Source: an uncultured Collinsella sp.
Lineage (GTDB): Bacteria > Actinomycetota > Coriobacteriia > Coriobacteriales > Coriobacteriaceae
DNA length: 45,624 nt
Direction of reading: 5' to 3'
NCBI GenBank assembly: GCA_902493895.1
Contig: CABUQW010000011.1
Coordinates: 1 to 45,624 of the forward strand
Made by a program: the position numbers and the translations under genes. The notes beneath the pieces are model-generated. The model was given only the letters and a program-made list of their open reading frames with translations. It made no database searches and was not told where the DNA came from. How positions within the stretch are numbered: the stretch's first letter is position 1; every line of letters begins with the position of its first letter. Below, one piece after another: positions 7,662-15,971 of this stretch.

Positions 7662-7675
7662 CGAACAGCTGTTCG
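7662..7675. promoter_or_regulatory. LexA/SOS-type operator upstream of the GyrI-like gene
   Basis: CGAACAGCTGTTCG is a perfect 14-base palindrome of the CGAAC-N4-GTTCG form used by Gram-positive and actinobacterial LexA. It lies just upstream of a TATGAT -10 candidate for the minus-strand gene (7657-7652), so bound LexA would block that promoter. Confidence 0.65.
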
Positions 7676-7778
7676 AATGATTTGGTTGACAGATAGAGAT
7701 ACGTGCGTTGTGTTTGGCGGTCGGCTTGACCCTGTCGATGATTTCTCTGTCTCCCCGGCGCCTCATCTATGGCTGCCG

Positions 7779-7822
7779 TTTCCCCATATAAAACCTGCCA
7801 AAATGAACCTGTCCCTTTTTGG
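7779..7822 (-). repeat. GGGACAGG intergenic repeat, copy 4 (reverse)
   Basis: The minus strand reads CCAAAAAGGGACAGGTTCAT, then TTTGGCAGGTTTTATATGGG. It nearly matches copies at 15723, 16931 and 30427. CCAAAA and TTTTGG flank the AGGGACAGG loop as a small stem. It lies in the 271-base gap between the divergent GyrI-like and ABC transporter genes; the rest of that gap holds the LexA box and a TTGACA at 7686 with no convincing -10. Confidence 0.75.
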
Positions 7823-7876
7823 TCGGTGCGAAATGGGTAATACTAAAGAGTTATCCGACCAGATGGGAACCAATCG

Positions 7877-8578
<702 letters not shown>

Positions 8579-8583
8579 CGCCC

Positions 8584-11349
8584 ATGGACCAAGACCGCCA
8601 AAACAGCCTACGCCGCGACGCGCAGAACACGGAGCGCGAGCAGGATTTTACGACCTACCGCACTGCCCAAAGCTCAAACGATATGGTGCCGACGGTTTTT
8701 CGCCGTGGCATCTACCGCACAATCCGAGGCAGTCTTAAGCGCTTTTTGTCAATCGTGGTCATCACCGCGCTTGGCGTGAGCGTGATGTGCGGCCTTAAGG
8801 CGGGTTGCGAGGACCTGTGTGATTCGGTTGATGCCTACTTCGACCAGCAAAATGTCTATGACATTAACGTGCAGTCGACCTATGGCCTGACTGACGATGA
8901 TCTCGACGCCATACAAGAGGTCGATGGCGTCGAAACGGCCGAGGGCATCTACACCGAGACCGCCTACACCGCCGTGGGCACAACGCGCGAGCGCGTGGTC
9001 GTGCAGAGTCTCTCCAAGGAGAACATCGATCAGCCGGTGCTCGTGAACGGCGATTTGCCCGAGAGCGCCGATGAAGTCGCGGTGACTTCGAAGTTCCTGA
9101 AGGCATCGGGCAAGAAAATCGGCGATACGGTGAGTTTTGCCGCCAATGACGCGAGCTCGTCCAATCAAAGCGCCAAGGACCAGTTTGCCGCGGGCGATTA
9201 CACCATTACGGCTGAGGTCCTCGACCCCACTGATGTAAGTTCTGACTCGACAGTCAACGCCTTTCGCGCTGCTTCGGCGGCGGACTATAAGTTCTATGTG
9301 AGCGAGGACGCCGCGACATCTTCTTCCTACTCCGCGGTCCACGTGATCGTTGAGGGAGCCAAGAGCCTCAACTCCTATTCGGATTCCTACGCGGCAAAGA
9401 TCAATGAGGTCAAGGGCAATATCGAGAAGATCCGCGAGGAGCGTGAGAAGGCGCGCGCCCAGGAGCTGACGGTCGACACGCCGGCGAGCTTGGACGCGGC
9501 TGAGCGTCAGGCGAATATGCTCTTTGGGATTGAGCAGGACAACATCAATCGCATGGCCGAGGGCAGCGACGAGCGTGCGCAGGCGCAAGCCGACCTGGAT
9601 CAGCGTCGCGCCGCCGCCGATCAACAGTTTGCCGATGCCCGCGCCGAGCTTTCCGATCTGGGCGAATGCACCTGGTACATCCAGGACCGCGGCAACATCG
9701 CAAGCTATTCGAGCGTGGAGAGCGACAGCTCGTCAATTGAGGCCATCGCCACGGTGTTCCCGTTCATCTTCTTTATCGTCGCCGTGCTCATCAGCCTTAC
9801 CACCGCCACGCGTATGGTCGAGGAGGAGCGCACGCTCATCGGCCTGTATAAGGCACTCGGTTATTCGCGCGGACGCATCCTGTCCAAATACGTGGACTAT
9901 GCGCTGTGGGCTTGTCTGATCGGCGGCGTGCTCGGCAACATCATCGGATTTGTGGGCCTGCCGCTGTTCCTGTTTACGGTGTTCGACGACATGTACTCAC
10001 TGCCCCAGATGCTGCTTTCGTACGACATCGTGTCCTCGATCGTTTCGGTGGCGCTGTTTGCCGTGGGCGTGGTGGGCGCCACGATTATCGCCTGCCGCCA
10101 CGAGATGGCCGAGACCCCGGCCTCGCTTATGCGTCCCAAGGCCCCGCGCGCTGGCTCGCGCATTCTGCTCGAGCGCATCGGCTTTATCTGGCGCCGCATG
10201 GGCTTTTTGAACAAGGTCGCTGCACGCAACCTTTTCCGCTATAAAAAGCGCGCCTTTATGACCATCTTTGGCATCGCGGGTTGCACCGCGCTTGTGATTT
10301 GCGGTATGGGTATTCGCGACACGTCGGTCGCGCTTTCGCCCAAGCAGTACGGCCACATCACACGCTACGATCTGCTGGCGGTCGCCAATCCCGACGATTT
10401 TTCGCAGACGTGCGCGGCATTGGATGAGCGCAGCACGGCCAATGATTCCAACGTGACGGTGACCTCGACTCTGCCGATTATGACCGACAACGTCACCTTT
10501 ACGTTTGGCGGCAAAAGCGAGACCGTGCAGCTCATCGTGATTCCTGACGACCGCACGGGTGACTTGGGCGATTACGTGCGCCTGGAGGATGAGTCCAAAG
10601 ACCCGCTCGCCCTGCGTGACGGGGACGTGTATTTAAGCAAGAGCTCGCAGCTGGTGCTGGGGATTCAGCCGGGCGATACGGCTCACGTCCAGGATTCGTC
10701 GCTCAAAGTTGCCAAGGTCAAAGTCAGCGACATCTCGCTTAACTATCTGGGCAACACGCTTTACATGACGCAGGGCACCTATGAGCGCACGTTCGGCCGA
10801 AGCGCGCGTCTTAACGGCATCTTTGCGCTGCTCAAGGGTTCGTCAGCAGATCAAATTGCGTTTAGCAAGAAGCTTAAGAGCGACGGTTGGCTCACCATCT
10901 CGAGCACGGCCGAACATTGGGAGAACTACGAGGCCAACTTTACGATTATCAACTCTGTGGTGGTGCTCGTGACTTTTATGGCAGCGTGCCTGTCGTTTGT
11001 CGTGGTGTTTACGCTGTCTAATACGAATATTTCGGAGCGCGAACGCGAGCTGGCGACTATCAAGGTGCTGGGCTTCCGTCGCGGCGAGGTGCACCATTAC
11101 GTCAACAAGGAGACGTTAATCCTCACGGCGATCGGCGCTGCGCTGGGCGTGCCGCTGGGCGGCTTGCTGGCCGAGAGCTTTACGTACATCCTGCAGATGC
11201 CGTCACTGTACTTTGACGTTGAAGTCGAGCCGCTGAGCTATGTGCTTGCCGTGGTGCTTTCCTTTGGCTTTACGTTTATCGTCAACCTCGCCACCAATCG
11301 AACCCTCAATAAGATCGACATGGTCGGCGCCCTCAAGAGCGCCGAGTAA
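8584..11349 (+). CDS. FtsX-like ABC transporter permease
   Basis: A large permease of about 921 residues with two FtsX domains. The N-terminal cytoplasmic part (about 45 residues) is followed by TM1 (LSIVVITALGVSVMCGLKAG). A roughly 330-residue extracytoplasmic region comes next, with a charged helical stretch (EKIREEREKARAQEL) and a Q/A-rich segment. Three TM helices around PFIFFIVAVLISLTTATRMV form the first FtsX domain, a second extracytoplasmic region follows, and the final three TM helices form the second FtsX domain. This 10-TM layout is usual for Gram-positive peptide/bacitracin-resistance or exporter permeases. I chose ATG 8584; a GTG at 8572 overlapping the ATPase stop is also possible, and neither has a strong ribosome-binding site. 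Overlap with the ATPase gene shows they form one unit. Confidence 0.88.
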   Translation: MDQDRQNSLRRDAQNTEREQDFTTYRTAQSSNDMVPTVFRRGIYRTIRGSLKRFLSIVVITALGVSVMCGLKAGCEDLCDSVDAYFDQQNVYDINVQSTYGLTDDDLDAIQEVDGVETAEGIYTETAYTAVGTTRERVVVQSLSKENIDQPVLVNGDLPESADEVAVTSKFLKASGKKIGDTVSFAANDASSSNQSAKDQFAAGDYTITAEVLDPTDVSSDSTVNAFRAASAADYKFYVSEDAATSSSYSAVHVIVEGAKSLNSYSDSYAAKINEVKGNIEKIREEREKARAQELTVDTPASLDAAERQANMLFGIEQDNINRMAEGSDERAQAQADLDQRRAAADQQFADARAELSDLGECTWYIQDRGNIASYSSVESDSSSIEAIATVFPFIFFIVAVLISLTTATRMVEEERTLIGLYKALGYSRGRILSKYVDYALWACLIGGVLGNIIGFVGLPLFLFTVFDDMYSLPQMLLSYDIVSSIVSVALFAVGVVGATIIACRHEMAETPASLMRPKAPRAGSRILLERIGFIWRRMGFLNKVAARNLFRYKKRAFMTIFGIAGCTALVICGMGIRDTSVALSPKQYGHITRYDLLAVANPDDFSQTCAALDERSTANDSNVTVTSTLPIMTDNVTFTFGGKSETVQLIVIPDDRTGDLGDYVRLEDESKDPLALRDGDVYLSKSSQLVLGIQPGDTAHVQDSSLKVAKVKVSDISLNYLGNTLYMTQGTYERTFGRSARLNGIFALLKGSSADQIAFSKKLKSDGWLTISSTAEHWENYEANFTIINSVVVLVTFMAACLSFVVVFTLSNTNISERERELATIKVLGFRRGEVHHYVNKETLILTAIGAALGVPLGGLLAESFTYILQMPSLYFDVEVEPLSYVLAVVLSFGFTFIVNLATNRTLNKIDMVGALKSAE

Positions 11350-11414
11350 TCTGTTCCGGGATTCAAGCTGTAGCGAGCCGCCGATGCGCCCACAGCCACT
11401 AAATTGCATAAACA

Positions 11415-11454
11415 GCCCCGCCGATTGCATATTTCGGCGGGGCGGTCGCTTTTT
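11415..11454 (+). terminator. Intrinsic terminator of the ABC exporter operon
   Basis: GCCCCGCCGA (11415-11424) pairs with TCGGCGGGGC (11434-11443), followed by GGTCGCTTTTT. It lies 66 bases after the permease stop. Confidence 0.8.
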
Positions 11455-11474
11455 GCCTACGGGTTCCCCAGGGG

Positions 11475-11686
11475 GCGGCGTGCAAATTCCGGAGTTTTCA
11501 GCATCCCGGAGTCCGCGGGTGCGGGAGCGGGCGCACAAAACAGCGCTGGAAACCCTGATTCCGAGCCTCCAGCGCCTCGAGAACCGATCATTTTTTGCAG
11601 AGTGCGGCCCATGGCACCTGCCTTTCGCCCAAAATCCAGTATGAAGGTACCCCCGGATGCTGAAAACTCCCAAAAATGCACGCCGC
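11475..11686. repeat. Large two-part inverted repeat D
   Basis: GCGGCGTGCA (11475-11484) pairs with TGCACGCCGC (11677-11686). Six bases further in on each side, GGAGTTTTCAGCATCC (11491-11506) pairs with its exact complement (11655-11670). A central stem GCGCTGGA/TCCAGCGC (11543-11550 with 11568-11575) sits inside. The symmetrical 6x6 mismatch and nested stems suggest a folded RNA or cruciform. No reading frame here resembles a protein. Confidence 0.65.
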
Positions 11687-11714
11687 TCCCTACCCTAGGC
11701 ACCCGCAGCAAGAA

Positions 11715-11873
11715 GACGAATAGCCTCGGCGAGTATGTAAACGAAGGGCCCTCCGACCCCGCCCGATGATTTCGATTGGCGACCTTTGACGGAGTCAAGG
11801 GAGGAGCCAAATCGAAATACGTCGGGCGGGGTCGGAGGGCCCGATGGGATGGATTTCGCCGAGGCTATTCGTC
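11715..11873 (-). repeat. Inverted repeat E incorporating the pfkA 3' end
   Basis: An 18-base block (11715-11732) is the exact complement of 11856-11873, which contains the last codons and stop of pfkA. Inside it, perfect 21-base arms (11746-11766 and 11822-11842) are followed by an imperfect inner stem (ATTTCGATTGGC against GCCAAATCGAAAT). In effect the end of pfkA is followed by an inverted copy of itself. The whole could fold as one 160-base hairpin at the mRNA 3' end. Confidence 0.8.
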
Positions 11874-12944
11874 GCCAAAGCTGATGCCCAGCGCCTTGGC
11901 CTCGCGCACCAGATCGCTCTGGGGGTCGACAAACTTGAGCTTGCCGGCGACCTCCTCGAGCGGCATGTGGCACATCTTGCCGTCACGCAGGGCAATCATG
12001 TAGCCAAACTCGCCGCGCAGGCAGCCGAGCGCTGCCTCGACGCCGCACTGGGTCGCAAAGATGCGGTCCTGGGCGTCGGGCTGGCCGCCGCGCTGCGTGT
12101 GGCCGGGGATAGCGACGCGGGTCTCGCGACCGGTCTTGGCTTCGATCTCCTTGGCGATGTCGTAGACAATCGACGGACTCGTGCGCTCGGCGAGCTTTTT
12201 CTTGTACTCCTTCTTGGACAGCGCCGCGTCCTCCTTAGAGATGGCGCCCTCGGCGACGGCCACGATGGTAAAGCGGCTGCCGGTTTCCATGCGATGCTCG
12301 ATGGTCTTGATGACGTTATCCATGTCGTAGGGGATTTCGGGAATCAAGATGACATCCGCACCGCCCGCGACGCCGGCATACAGCGGAATCCAGCCAACCT
12401 TGTGGCCCATGATCTCGATGACAAACACGCGGCCGTGGCTCGAGGCGGTAGTGTGGATGTCGTCGATGCATTTGGTGGCGACGTCGATGGCGCTCGTAAA
12501 GCCAAACGTCAGCTCGGTGCCCCAAGTGTCGTTATCGATGGTCTTGGGCAGGGCGATAACGTTGAGGCCCTCTTCGCGCAGGCGGTTGGCGGTCTTGGTG
12601 GAGCCGTTACCGCCCAGCATAAACAGGCAGTCGAGCTGCAGCTTATGATAGGTGTGGACCATCGCCGACACCTTCTCGACGCCGTCGGCCTCGGGAATAT
12701 CCAGGCGCTTGAACGGCGTGCGGCTCGTGCCCAGGATGGTGCCGCCGCGGGTGAGGATACCGCTAAAATCGGCGGGCGTCATGACGCGGAACCTGCTGTA
12801 GATAAGGCCCTGGTAGCCGTCCTCAAAACCATAGATCTCGATAGGTTCTTTGCTATTGGTCATAAGCGTTTTGACGATGCCGCGCATGGTGGCGTTGAGC
12901 GCTTGGCAGTCGCCGCCACTGGTAAGAAGACCGATCCTGAGCAT
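11865..12944 (-). CDS. pfkA: 6-phosphofructokinase
   Basis: Phosphorylates fructose 6-phosphate to the 1,6-bisphosphate, the committed step of glycolysis. The 359 residues include the nucleotide loop LTSGGDCQALNATMRG, the motif GGNGS (111-115), the catalytic PKTIDND (Asp137) and IEIMGHKVGWI. Donor specificity is mixed. The residue matching E. coli Gly104 is glycine (ATP-type). The one matching Gly124 is Lys134, as in PPi enzymes and in ATP-using trypanosome PFK. The metal-contact Asp103 is replaced by Asn113. GGAAGGATTCATC before the ATG gives a ribosome-binding site. A palindrome covers its presumed -35 region, and its 3' end is built into inverted repeat E. Confidence 0.88.
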   Translation of the reverse strand: MLRIGLLTSGGDCQALNATMRGIVKTLMTNSKEPIEIYGFEDGYQGLIYSRFRVMTPADFSGILTRGGTILGTSRTPFKRLDIPEADGVEKVSAMVHTYHKLQLDCLFMLGGNGSTKTANRLREEGLNVIALPKTIDNDTWGTELTFGFTSAIDVATKCIDDIHTTASSHGRVFVIEIMGHKVGWIPLYAGVAGGADVILIPEIPYDMDNVIKTIEHRMETGSRFTIVAVAEGAISKEDAALSKKEYKKKLAERTSPSIVYDIAKEIEAKTGRETRVAIPGHTQRGGQPDAQDRIFATQCGVEAALGCLRGEFGYMIALRDGKMCHMPLEEVAGKLKFVDPQSDLVREAKALGISFGDE

Positions 12945-12982
12945 GATGAATCCTTCCGGGCAAGTTATAACATGCGCATAAG

Positions 12983-13015
12983 TTTACCCCCGTACACTGT
13001 TGACACGGGGGTAAA
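12983..13015. promoter_or_regulatory. Palindromic operator candidate upstream of pfkA
   Basis: TTTACCCCCGT (12983-12993) and ACGGGGGTAAA (13005-13015) are perfect inverted arms around 11 bases. On the minus strand a TATAAC -10 candidate follows (about 12969-12964), so one arm would overlap the -35 position of the pfkA promoter. It could be a repressor site or an mRNA hairpin. Confidence 0.5.
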
Positions 13016-13084
13016 ACGTGTTAGCTCAAGCGTATAGAAATGTAAACAACGTCAGGCGAGCGTAAGGTCGACGGGACTGGCTCC

Positions 13085-14170
13085 TTACAGTGCGAAGGCA
13101 TCGACGTTGCCCCAGTGGCGGCGCAGCGTAATAGCGGCGGCGGGTTCGGTATTGTCAAAGACGACCGACCATTGCGTATTGCTGGTGATGTCTTCCGGAT
13201 TGGGCTCTTGGGCTGCGGCGCGAAGGGCCTTCCAAGCGACCGCCTCGTCCTGGGCACCGGCGTGGGCGTCAAGGACATCGGCGATTGCGACGGCGCGCTC
13301 TTTACCATGGCCCAGCTCGTCATTCTTTTGGTTGGGCAGCACTTCGTCGCCATAGCAGGCGTAGAAGTTCGTAACCTGGCGTACAGGAGTCGCTTTGAAA
13401 GCACGGTCCGGATCGCGCGGATCCCACTCTACTACGCGCGCGTCACCGGCGGCGTCGTTGATAAAGAAGTGGTAATCGCGTCCTGCCATGGCGTGCATGT
13501 CGTAGGCGGAAAGCAGGTCGACAGCTTCTTGCGTGGTGGCGGCACGGTCGAGCACCAGACGGATGGCGAGCGAGGTATTGATGACGGGGCGTTGCGTGTC
13601 CTGGTCACAGGGCTTGGAATCCAGAGTGAGTACGGCAATGGACACGCCGCATTCGTTAACACCGTCGAGCTGGGCAAACGGGCCCATGAGTGCGGCGGCG
13701 CGTCCGCCGACGGAGTCAAACGGAGTGTTATCGCCCAGGTTGTTAAGGGCAGCAAACCCGATGGAGGCATAGCCGTTGCGTGGGTGATTGCGCACCAGCA
13801 GCGCCGAGGTGTCGTCCTTAAAGTCGTAATTGCGACCGGTGCGCACGCGGCCTTCGGCATCTACGGCGACAAAAGCGCTGCAGGCAAACTGGGGCGCCTG
13901 GACATGTATCGGCACACCGGGCAGCACCTGCGCCACCACGGCATCGATGTAGGCCTGGTCGTCGCGCACGCCAGCGGCGATGATGCGATCAAGATCGTAG
14001 TCGTAGGCGATGTCGATTGCGTACAGGTCATAGCCATCCGCGTAGCCGGTCAAGCGTTTGAGCGACGCGGCGGACTTGATTTGCTTGTGATAAACGATAC
14101 CGGTGGCAGCGGCAAGGCCGACGGCGACTCCCGCGACACCGCAGGCGATGGCAATGTTACGTGGCTTCAT
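13085..14170 (-). CDS. Linear amide C-N hydrolase (choloylglycine hydrolase-like)
   Basis: An Ntn-hydrolase superfamily protein related to penicillin V acylase, bile salt hydrolase and acid ceramidase-type enzymes, which cleave linear amide bonds. The 361 residues begin with a membrane segment (about residues 5-24) acting as a signal anchor or signal peptide. The nucleophile motif is CSAF with Cys97, followed by GRNYDF (conserved arginine) and the FAALNNLGDN segment. Classical members expose the cysteine at the mature N-terminus, so activity here would require cleavage between Ala96 and Cys97 or a non-classical arrangement. The substrate is unknown; N-acyl amino acids or conjugated bile acids are possible. 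It is divergent from the aminopeptidase gene. Confidence 0.8.
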   Translation of the reverse strand: MKPRNIAIACGVAGVAVGLAAATGIVYHKQIKSAASLKRLTGYADGYDLYAIDIAYDYDLDRIIAAGVRDDQAYIDAVVAQVLPGVPIHVQAPQFACSAFVAVDAEGRVRTGRNYDFKDDTSALLVRNHPRNGYASIGFAALNNLGDNTPFDSVGGRAAALMGPFAQLDGVNECGVSIAVLTLDSKPCDQDTQRPVINTSLAIRLVLDRAATTQEAVDLLSAYDMHAMAGRDYHFFINDAAGDARVVEWDPRDPDRAFKATPVRQVTNFYACYGDEVLPNQKNDELGHGKERAVAIADVLDAHAGAQDEAVAWKALRAAAQEPNPEDITSNTQWSVVFDNTEPAAAITLRRHWGNVDAFAL

Positions 14171-14331
14171 GACGGCTCCTCTCGTCCTGTTAGCGTAATT
14201 GTCGCAAAAGGAGCGTGGGCATGATGGCTCAACTTGGCGAGCGGCGCGGGATTAAACACGGAATGAAGAGTGCGGCGCTGGCGCGGCGGGGTATGCTGGA
14301 AGGGACCATCAACCCAGCGAAAGGGGAGAGC

Positions 14332-15717
14332 ATGACGGATCAGGAAACGCCCGAGCGCGCGCATGTGACGGCCGATGATATCGAGGCCGCCAACGACCTT
14401 ATCGACTTTATCGAGGCATGCCCCAGCATGTTCCATACGGCGGCGACCATTATGGCCGAGCTCGACGAGGCGGGCTTTACCTACCTGCCCGAGAATGCGG
14501 CGTGGGACATCGAGCCGGGCGGGCGTTATTACACGCAGCGCAACACCTCGAGCGTTGTTGCCTTTAAGGTGGGCGAGGACCTGGCCGCGACGTGGGGCGA
14601 GGACGGCGTTGCCGGCGACTACCATTTTCAGCTGACGGCGTCGCACAGCGACTCGCCGACGTTTAAGGTTAAGGCCGTGCCCGAGCTCGACGGCGCGGGC
14701 GAGACGCTGCGCCTGAACACCGAGGCTTACGGCGGCATGATCGACTACACCTGGTTCGATCGCCCGCTGGCGCTCGCGGGCCGCGTGCTGGTGCGCGAGG
14801 GCGACCGCATTGAGAGCCGCCTGCTTGCCACCGAGCGCGAGGTCGCTATTATCCCGAGCCTTGCCATCCATATGAATCGTGGCGTTAACGAGGGCTTTGC
14901 TCCCAACCGCGCCGTCGACTTGTGCCCGCTCATCAGCGCCGGTGACCTTAAGCAGGGAGATTTTGACGCCCTGATCGCTGACGAACTGGACGTTGAGCCC
15001 GAGCAGATTCTGGGCCGCGATCTGTTCCTGGTCAATCGTCAGGATGCGCGCATCTGGGGCTGGGCCGACGAGTTTATCTCGACGCCCAAGCTTGACGACC
15101 TGGCCTGCGCCTACACCTCGCTACAGGCATTTTTGGGTGCCGAGAACGCGCATGACGTCTCGGTCTTTTGCTGCTTTGATAACGAGGAGGTTGGCTCCGA
15201 GACCAAGCAGGGCGCTATGTCGACGTTCTTGGCCGACGCGCTGCGCCGCATCAACGGATCGTTGGGCTTTGACGAAGAGTCGTATCATCGCGCACTTGCC
15301 GCCTCGATGCTCGTGAGCTGCGATAATGCGCATGCCGTGCACCCCAACCACGCTGAGAAGTGCGATGCCCGCAACCAGGTCGTGCTCAACGGCGGCATCG
15401 TCATCAAGGAAGCCGCCAACCAGCACTACTGCACCGATGCCTTTAGCCGCGCGGTGTTCCAGGCCATCTGCGATGACGCCGACGTACCCACACAGGCCTT
15501 CGCCAACAAGAGCGATATGGCCGGCGGCTCCACGCTCGGCAATCTGTCCAATATGCAGGCGAGCATGCATGCCGTGGACGTGGGCCTGCCGCAGCTTGCC
15601 ATGCACTCGAGCTACGAGACCGGCGGCGTACGCGACGTGATGTACGCCATCCGCGCCCTCACCGCCTTCTACGAGCGCAACCTAACCATCAACGGCGCCG
15701 AAAGCGTGGAGCTCTAA
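14332..15717 (+). CDS. M18 family aminopeptidase
   Basis: A cocatalytic-metal aminopeptidase of the M18 (aspartyl/aminopeptidase I, ApeB-like) family, probably cytosolic and acting on oligopeptides with acidic or neutral N-termini. The 461 residues carry metal-ligand motifs SHSDSPTFKVK, DNEEVGSETKQGA, AHAVHPNHAEK and the C-terminal MHSSYETGGVRD. ATG 14332 is chosen because AAAGGGGAG precedes it; a longer in-frame reading from 14215 lacks a ribosome-binding site. It is followed within six bases by a GGGACAGG repeat and then by a strong bidirectional terminator. Confidence 0.92.
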   Translation: MTDQETPERAHVTADDIEAANDLIDFIEACPSMFHTAATIMAELDEAGFTYLPENAAWDIEPGGRYYTQRNTSSVVAFKVGEDLAATWGEDGVAGDYHFQLTASHSDSPTFKVKAVPELDGAGETLRLNTEAYGGMIDYTWFDRPLALAGRVLVREGDRIESRLLATEREVAIIPSLAIHMNRGVNEGFAPNRAVDLCPLISAGDLKQGDFDALIADELDVEPEQILGRDLFLVNRQDARIWGWADEFISTPKLDDLACAYTSLQAFLGAENAHDVSVFCCFDNEEVGSETKQGAMSTFLADALRRINGSLGFDEESYHRALAASMLVSCDNAHAVHPNHAEKCDARNQVVLNGGIVIKEAANQHYCTDAFSRAVFQAICDDADVPTQAFANKSDMAGGSTLGNLSNMQASMHAVDVGLPQLAMHSSYETGGVRDVMYAIRALTAFYERNLTINGAESVEL

Positions 15718-15722
15718 AATCT

Positions 15723-15767
15723 GTCAAAAAGGGACAGGTTCACTTTGGCAGGTTTTATCTGGGAAAA
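15723..15767 (+). repeat. GGGACAGG intergenic repeat, copy 1
   Basis: TCAAAAAGGGACAGGTTCAC, then TTTGGCAGGTTTTATCTGGG. It starts six bases after the aminopeptidase stop and matches the copies at 7779 (reverse), 16931 and 30427. Confidence 0.75.
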
Positions 15768-15773
15768 TGCCGC

Positions 15774-15859
15774 AATGCCAACAGCTGGACAGAATTGTTA
15801 TGACACCGCAGGTTGAGCAAACGTCAGCGAGCGATGTCCAGAGCGAACAAGTTGGCATG
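15774..15859. repeat. Imperfect inverted repeat before the terminator
   Basis: ATGCCAAC (15774-15781) pairs with GTTGGCAT (15852-15859), and CTGGACA with TGTCCAG further in (about 15785-15791 with 15836-15842). It stands between a GGGACAGG repeat and the terminator. Confidence 0.45.
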
Positions 15860-15860
15860 A

Positions 15861-15901
15861 AAAAGGTAAGGCATAGACCTTCTGGTCATGCCTTACCTTT
15901 T
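15861..15901. terminator. Bidirectional intrinsic terminator
   Basis: AAAAGGTAAGGCAT (15861-15874) pairs with ATGCCTTACCTTTT (15888-15901), continued by GACC-TTCT-GGTC. It can serve the aminopeptidase gene on plus and the convergent dehydrogenase on minus. A second hairpin, TCCGCCGTTC/GAACGGCGGA (15945-15954 with 15959-15968), follows the dehydrogenase stop. Confidence 0.8.
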
Positions 15902-15971
15902 GAATGGCAAATTGTCGCTCTGGGCGGCGCGCAGCGTCGACCGGTCCGCCGTTCGTTAGAACGGCGGAACC

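Noticed and set aside
8749..9624. 291-codon minus-strand frame opposite the FtsX-like permease.
   Set aside because: Antisense shadow; the permease on plus has clear TM segments and FtsX motifs.
11240..11769. Plus-strand frames of 121-134 codons after the FtsX-like gene.
   Set aside because: They are composed of the terminator and inverted repeats D and E, with no protein signature.
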